Of a DNA stretch of 9,503 nucleotides, positions 6,403 through 9,503 are shown one piece after another. The position numbers and the translations under genes were made by a program. Location: NCBI GenBank assembly GCA_964458015.1, contig CAYWGR010000204.1, positions 1 to 9,503 of the forward strand. The letters are read 5' to 3'. The notes beneath the pieces were generated by a model. It was not told the origin of the DNA, made no database searches, and saw only the letters and a program-made list of their open reading frames with translations. Position 1 is the stretch's first letter. Each line of letters begins with the position of its first letter. The DNA comes from CAYWGR01 sp964458015. GTDB lineage: Bacteria > Planctomycetota > Planctomycetia > Pirellulales > Thermoguttaceae.

Positions 6403-6436
6403 TTGATGCGGTATTTCGGCCTGCGTTTTGCCAGCC

Positions 6437-6461
6437 TTGGCGAAATAGGCAAATTCGCCAA
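6437..6461. promoter_or_regulatory. CIRCE-spaced inverted repeat upstream of groESL
   Basis: TTGGCGAA (6437-6444) and TTCGCCAA (6454-6461) are perfect 8-bp arms with a 9-base spacer. This is the spacing of the HrcA site CIRCE, but the arm sequence differs from the CIRCE consensus. A further, imperfect copy of the half-site lies in opposite orientation just upstream (TTTTGCCA, 6427-6434). A -10-like TATTAT follows at 6494-6499. The position before a chaperonin operon makes it a good candidate for a heat-shock operator; the binding protein is unknown. Confidence 0.55.
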
Positions 6462-6493
6462 CGGGGGGGATGTGTCGCAACATCTTTGCTGGA

Positions 6494-6499
6494 TATTAT
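6494..6499 (+). promoter_or_regulatory. Candidate -10 box of groESL
   Basis: TATTAT matches five of six bases of the sigma-70 -10 consensus, but no acceptable -35 box lies 16-18 bases upstream. Transcription from here would give a leader of roughly 115 bases. Confidence 0.25.
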
Positions 6500-6621
6500 T
6501 TACGTCGTAGTGAGCAGTTTTGGCGCGCCGATTGCATCCTGAGATGGGCTCTGCATGTTAATGCGCGCCGCTTTGGCAGATGAAATTCACCCTATCGAGC
6601 AGTTTTGGAGACATATCAGGC

Positions 6622-6945
6622 ATGGCTAAAAAGAAAGAATCTTCTGACCCAAGCAAGATCCAGCTTCAGCCGTTGGGCGATCGCGTGGTCGTCGAACGCG
6701 AAGAATCGGAAACCGTGACCGCCGGCGGCATTGTTCTGCCCGACAGCGCCAAGGACAAGCCTACCCGCGGTAAGGTGGTTAGCGTAGGCGACGGCCGGCT
6801 CTTAAAGAGCGGCGAACGCGCCCCGTTGCAGGTCAAAGTGGGCGACCGCGTTTTGTTCAGCAGCTATGCGGGCGACTCGTTCAAGGTCGGCACCCGTGAG
6901 CTGCTGTTGTTGCGTGAAGAAGACATTCTGGCCGTCATTAAATAA
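6622..6945 (+). CDS. groES: Co-chaperonin GroES
   Basis: A 107-residue GroES, which caps the GroEL ring as a heptamer and closes the folding chamber in the cytoplasm. The core starts at L15-Q-P-L-G-D-R-V-V-V. The mobile loop spans about 28-46, with the GroEL-binding tripeptide I37-V38-L39 after T-A-G-G. The family end (R-E-L-L-L-L-R-E-E-D-I-L-A-V-I-K) is complete. The first dozen residues (M-A-K-K-K-E-S-S-D-P) are a Lys-rich extension, so the protein is slightly longer than the usual 95-100. I chose 6622 because M-A-K-K-K is a typical planctomycete-style start and GGAG lies at 6607-6610; an upstream in-frame ATG at 6580 adds an unlikely M-K-F-T-L-S-S-S leader. The groEL start is 27 bases after this stop. 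Confidence 0.96.
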   Translation: MAKKKESSDPSKIQLQPLGDRVVVEREESETVTAGGIVLPDSAKDKPTRGKVVSVGDGRLLKSGERAPLQVKVGDRVLFSSYAGDSFKVGTRELLLLREEDILAVIK

Positions 6946-6957
6946 GAAAATAATTGC

Positions 6958-6964
6958 GAAGGAG
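6958..6964 (+). promoter_or_regulatory. groEL ribosome-binding site
   Basis: GAAGGAG lies 8 bases before the groEL ATG, the strongest Shine-Dalgarno on the plus strand here. It fits high translation of groEL relative to groES, whose GGAG is farther from its ATG. Confidence 0.75.
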
Positions 6965-6972
6965 TATTTTTC

Positions 6973-8598
6973 ATGGCGAAAATGATTGCATTCGACCAGG
7001 AAGCCCGTGACGCTTTGAAGCGCGGCGTTTCAAAACTGGCGCAAGCGGTAAAAGTGACTCTCGGGCCGCGGGGCCGGAACGTGATTTTGCAGAAGAGCTT
7101 CGGCTCGCCCACCGTCACGAAGGACGGTGTCAGCGTAGCCAAGGAAATCGAACTGGAAGACACTTACGAGAACATGGGTGCTCGTATGGTCCGCGAAGTG
7201 GCCAGCAAAACGAGTGACGTGGCCGGTGACGGCACCACCACGGCCACCATCATGGCCGAGGCCATTTTCAATGAAGGCTTGCGAGCCGTCGTTTCCGGCG
7301 TCAACCCGATCCAGTTGAAGCAAGGCATCGAGAAGGCCGTAGCCGACATCACCGACAAGCTCAAGAGCATGTCGATTTCGGTGAAGAACAAGAAGGAAGA
7401 GATTGCCCAGGTTGGCACAATCGCCGCCAATAACGACGCCGAAATCGGCCGTCTGTTGGCCGACGCCATGGAAAAGGTCGGCAAGGACGGCGTCATCACG
7501 GTTGACGAGGGCAAGAGCCTCGCCACCGAAGTCGAGTGGGTCGAAGGTATGCAATTCGACCGCGGCTATCTGTCGCCGTATTTCGTCACCGATCCGGCCA
7601 AGATGGAATGCGTCTTGGAAGACGCCTATATCTTGATCTACGAGAAGAAGATCTCGAACGTCAAGGACATGGTTCCGATCTTGGAGAAGGTCGTCAACTC
7701 GGGCAAACCGTTGTTGATCATCGCCGAGGATATCGACGGCGAAGCTTTGGCCACCTTGGTCATCAACCGCCTGCGCGGCACGCTGAAGATCGCGGCCGTC
7801 AAGGCGCCGGGCTACGGCGACCGCCGCAAGGCCATGATGGAAGACATCGGCATTCTGACCAACGGCCAGCCGCTGTTCGAGAGCTTGGGTAAGAAGCTCG
7901 AAAACGTCACTTTGGCCGAACTCGGTCGCGCGAAGAAGATCGTCATCGACAAAGACAACACGACGGTCATCGAAGGCGCCGGCAAGAGCAACGAAATCAA
8001 GGGCCGCATCGAACAGTTGCGGCGCGAGATCGAGAATTGCACGAGCGACTACGACCGCGAGAAGCTTGAAGAGCGCTTGGCCAAATTGGCCGGCGGCGTG
8101 GCGAAGATCAACGTCGGCGCTGCGACCGAAAGCGAGATGAAAGAGCGGAAGGCCCGCGTTGAAGACGCTTTGCATGCCACGCGTGCGGCGGTCGAGGAAG
8201 GCATTCTGCCCGGCGGCGGCGTTGCCCTGATTCGCGCTTCGTCCACGGTCAAGCCGGAAGGCCTGAACCAGGACGAGGAAGTCGGCTACAAGATCGTGTT
8301 GCGAGCCTGCCGTGCTCCGTTGACCCAGATTGCTGCCAATGCCGGCCAAGACGGCGGCATCGTCTGCGAGAAGGTCGCCGAGGGCAAGGGTGCGTTCGGC
8401 TACAATGCTTTGACCGGCGTCTACGAAGACTTGGTCAAAGCCGGCGTGATCGACCCGACGAAGGTAACCCGGACCGCGTTGCAAAACGCCGCGAGCGTTG
8501 CCACGTTGCTGTTGACCAGCGACGCCATCGTTGCCGAGAAGCCGAAGAAGGACAAGGCTCCCGCCATGCCCCAAGGCGGCGAAGAGGATATGTACTAA
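6973..8598 (+). CDS. groEL: Chaperonin GroEL (Hsp60)
   Basis: A 541-residue type I chaperonin, the ATP-driven double ring that folds proteins with GroES. ATP-site residues are present: T-L-G-P-R-G-R-N-V at 29-37, D51-G-V-S-V-A-K, G-D-G-T-T-T-A-T at 85-92 (D86), the catalytic Asp D398 in R-V-E-D-A-L-H-A-T-R-A-A, and G-G-G-V-A-L at 414-419. The apical segment contains Y-L-S-P-Y-F and K-A-P-G-Y-G-D-R-R. The domain order (equatorial, intermediate, apical, intermediate, equatorial) is intact. The C-terminus ends K-A-P-A-M-P-Q-G-G-E-E-D-M-Y, without the repeated GGM of the E. coli tail that projects into the cavity. It is co-transcribed with groES. Planctomycetes often carry several groEL copies, so this may not be the only one. 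Confidence 0.98.
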   Translation: MAKMIAFDQEARDALKRGVSKLAQAVKVTLGPRGRNVILQKSFGSPTVTKDGVSVAKEIELEDTYENMGARMVREVASKTSDVAGDGTTTATIMAEAIFNEGLRAVVSGVNPIQLKQGIEKAVADITDKLKSMSISVKNKKEEIAQVGTIAANNDAEIGRLLADAMEKVGKDGVITVDEGKSLATEVEWVEGMQFDRGYLSPYFVTDPAKMECVLEDAYILIYEKKISNVKDMVPILEKVVNSGKPLLIIAEDIDGEALATLVINRLRGTLKIAAVKAPGYGDRRKAMMEDIGILTNGQPLFESLGKKLENVTLAELGRAKKIVIDKDNTTVIEGAGKSNEIKGRIEQLRREIENCTSDYDREKLEERLAKLAGGVAKINVGAATESEMKERKARVEDALHATRAAVEEGILPGGGVALIRASSTVKPEGLNQDEEVGYKIVLRACRAPLTQIAANAGQDGGIVCEKVAEGKGAFGYNALTGVYEDLVKAGVIDPTKVTRTALQNAASVATLLLTSDAIVAEKPKKDKAPAMPQGGEEDMY

Positions 8599-8601
8599 GG
8601 A

Positions 8602-8636
8602 GGGATTAGGGATTAGGGATTAGAAGATAGGGATTA
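8602..8636 (+). repeat. GGGATTA heptamer repeat
   Basis: Three perfect tandem copies of GGGATTA (8602-8622) are followed by the degenerate copy GAAGATA and a fourth perfect copy (8630-8636), just after the groEL stop. It resembles the short tandem heptanucleotide repeats known between genes in cyanobacteria. No function is evident. Confidence 0.85.
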
Positions 8637-8650
8637 GAGACGAAAAGCAC

Positions 8651-8677
8651 CCCCTCACCCGACAAGCGGGAGAGGGG
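8651..8677 (+). repeat. G/C-rich hairpin downstream of groEL
   Basis: CCCCTCACCCG (8651-8661) and CGGGAGAGGGG (8667-8677) pair at ten of eleven positions around a 5-base loop, ACAAG. No T-run follows. It may protect the 3' end of the groEL mRNA or be part of a dispersed intergenic repeat. Confidence 0.6.
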
Positions 8678-8709
8678 CCAGGGATCAGAGTTTTATGCCC
8701 TGTCCCTGG
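8678..8709 (+). repeat. Second inverted repeat downstream of groEL
   Basis: CCAGGGA (8678-8684) and TCCCTGG (8703-8709) are perfect 7-bp arms around 18 bases, directly abutting the preceding hairpin. They are nested inside the larger fold-back of 8599-8740. Confidence 0.5.
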
Positions 8710-8791
8710 GTAACCCTAGCTCCCCATAATCCTTTCTCCTGATATCGTCGCGGCCTATTGAACGCGACTTCAACCAGTTTCGACACTCTGC

Positions 8792-8831
8792 AACGCCCCA
8801 AGGCTTTCACCGGCCCTGGGGCGTTTTTTTT
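8792..8831 (+). terminator. Intrinsic terminator of groESL
   Basis: AACGCCCCA (8792-8800) and TGGGGCGTT (8817-8825) form a perfect G/C-rich 9-bp stem with a 16-base loop and are followed by a run of eight T (8824-8831). It lies 193 bases after the groEL stop, so the mRNA should keep a long untranslated tail containing the hairpins above. Confidence 0.9.
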
Positions 8832-8866
8832 GCGCGATATCTGAAATTAACTATATTTGGGGGCCA

Positions 8867-8908
8867 CCTATGGATTGCATAAAATAACAATTTAGTGCAA
8901 TCTATAGG
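8867..8908 (+). repeat. 13-base inverted repeat before the hydrolase-like gene
   Basis: CCTATGGATTGCA (8867-8879) and TGCAATCTATAGG (8896-8908) match at twelve of thirteen positions around a 16-base A/T-rich spacer. The odd position would be a G-U pair in a plus-strand RNA, so that RNA could form an unbroken 13-pair stem. It lies just upstream of the possible GTG start at 8912. It could be an operator, a leader hairpin or the end of a lost element. Confidence 0.6.
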
Positions 8909-8956
8909 ATCGTGACACAAGGAGAGAATACCAAACGGTTGCTAGAAAAAATCACT

Positions 8957-9478
8957 ATGCCTCACATCACCTTTATTCATGGCATTTCGAACAAACCACC
9001 CGCTGACGAATTGTTGAAGTCATGGGTTGATGCATTGGCCAGTAACGGCGGAGTTGATTTAGATCAGCTAGGCATTACCTACTCGATGGTCTACTGGGCA
9101 GATGTCATGTACTCCGAACCGGAAGATGAAGATGCGAAAATGCAGCTAATGTCTCTGGGAAAACTTCCAAATAATGACCCCCAATCAATTTTATCGCTGA
9201 ATGATTGGCGACATGACGTACACGGTCAGGACAAAGAGTTCCTCGATACTTTACAGGAACAACTCCTATCCCATCGCACATCGGCTATCGAGGCTAAGAC
9301 CGAAGCCTTACTAGACAATACAAATCTCGCTCTTCGGTTTCCAATCCCCGATTTTGCCATACACTGATTGATGGAACGATTCCTGCGTGATGTATATTTC
9401 TATCTTTTCAATAAGGAATCGACTCCCAGGCCGGGAGAAACATACCAGGTTACTAGTGTCCGAACGTTACTCGAATAA
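8957..9478 (+). pseudogene. Alpha/beta-hydrolase-like gene, interrupted by stop codons
   Basis: The frame opens with M-P-H-I-T-F-I-H-G-I-S-N-K-P-P, a first strand and His-Gly motif as at the start of alpha/beta hydrolases, then M-V-Y-W-A-D-V-M-Y. It reads to a TGA at 9365-9367 (after P-D-F-A-I-H). In the same frame it then continues with L-M-E-R-F-L-R-D-V, Y-L-F-N and S-T-P-R-P-G-E-T-Y-Q-V until a TAA at 9476-9478. That continuation looks like normal protein, and I recall such segments in longer hydrolase-like proteins (about 300 residues or more) that go on to a nucleophile motif of S-H-S-M-G type, which is absent here. A single C-to-T change from CGA (Arg) would explain the TGA. In-frame extension to a GTG at 8912 is possible (AAGGAG at 8919-8924 lies inside it), but family-like sequence begins at 8957. 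The product to 9367 alone would lack a catalytic triad. Confidence 0.6.
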
Positions 9479-9503
9479 TACCAACTGGTTAGGGCGACTG
9501 TGT

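Larger units (their letters stand above)
6283..6621. other. Divergent intergenic region upstream of groES
   Basis: These 339 bases hold the promoter of the secreted-protein gene at the left end and the groES leader at the right end. In between are two inverted repeats, a cluster of TTGGCGAA-like half-sites, a run of G at 6463-6469 and short direct repeats, listed separately. There is no consensus CIRCE (TTAGCACTC-N9-GAGTGCTAA), no HAIR site (CTTGAGT-N7-ACTCAAG) and no convincing small gene. An in-frame ATG at 6580 would lengthen GroES by 14 residues but looks like leader. Confidence 0.6.
8599..8911. other. Intergenic region between groEL and the interrupted hydrolase-like gene
   Basis: These 313 bases contain no gene. 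From left to right they hold GGGATTA heptamers, two inverted repeats, a stretch without clear structure (8741-8791), the groESL terminator, and a 13-base inverted repeat. From about 8832 onward the sequence becomes A/T-rich compared with groEL. Confidence 0.6.

Noticed and set aside
6437..6461. True CIRCE element
   Set aside because: The spacing is right, but the arms TTGGCGAA/TTCGCCAA do not match TTAGCACTC/GAGTGCTAA, so it is listed only as CIRCE-like.
7030..8574. Long minus-strand open frame opposite groEL (514 codons)
   Set aside because: It is antisense to an unmistakable groEL, has no ribosome-binding site or recognisable domain, and arises from G/C-biased third positions.
8602..8636. 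CRISPR-like repeats
   Set aside because: The repeat unit is seven bases, in direct tandem, without spacers, and no cas genes are nearby.
9365..9367. Selenocysteine or other programmed reading of TGA
   Set aside because: A TAA follows 36 codons later in the same frame, no SECIS-like hairpin is evident, and the position looks like a mutated Arg codon.

Overview
The window looks like chromosome from a planctomycete (Planctomycetota, probably Pirellulales-like). This is an inference from the protein set: a GroES with a Lys-rich N-terminal extension, a GroEL ending in an acidic DMY tail instead of GGM repeats, a small Lys/Ala-rich protein of a type I associate with planctomycetes, and a secreted Glu/Lys/Pro-rich protein I cannot place elsewhere. 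No RNA gene, CRISPR array or insertion sequence was found.

Layout. At the left edge (1-331, minus) is the first 110 residues of a nucleoside 2-deoxyribosyltransferase-like protein that runs off the window. Divergent from it, three plus-strand genes lie at 543-2513: an M20 (PepT/YqjE-like) metallopeptidase, a small basic protein of unknown function, and a four-helix DUF486/DMT membrane protein. The last converges on a minus-strand block at 2524-6282. Read in the direction of transcription, that block holds a 604-residue exported Glu/Lys/Pro-rich protein, a Phd/YefM-type antitoxin, a RelE/YoeB-type toxin and a short UvrC lacking the usual C-terminal helix-hairpin-helix region. The toxin-antitoxin pair has a clear promoter and a perfect operator-like palindrome. 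The uvrC start is four bases after the toxin stop, with its ribosome-binding site inside the toxin's last codons.

A 339-bp intergenic region (6283-6621) separates the secreted protein gene from the groES-groEL operon (6622-8598). It contains a minus-strand promoter and, toward groES, a perfect 8-bp inverted repeat with a 9-bp spacer. The spacing recalls CIRCE, but the sequence differs. After groEL come a GGGATTA heptamer repeat, nested inverted repeats and a strong intrinsic terminator (8792-8831). At the right edge, behind a 13-bp inverted repeat, is an alpha/beta-hydrolase-like gene interrupted by an in-frame TGA and then a TAA; it is probably a pseudogene.

Functional links: groES and groEL form the chaperonin chamber. 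The antitoxin, toxin and UvrC appear to be co-transcribed, which would place a nucleotide-excision-repair nuclease under an autoregulated toxin-antitoxin promoter. The other genes have no obvious shared pathway.
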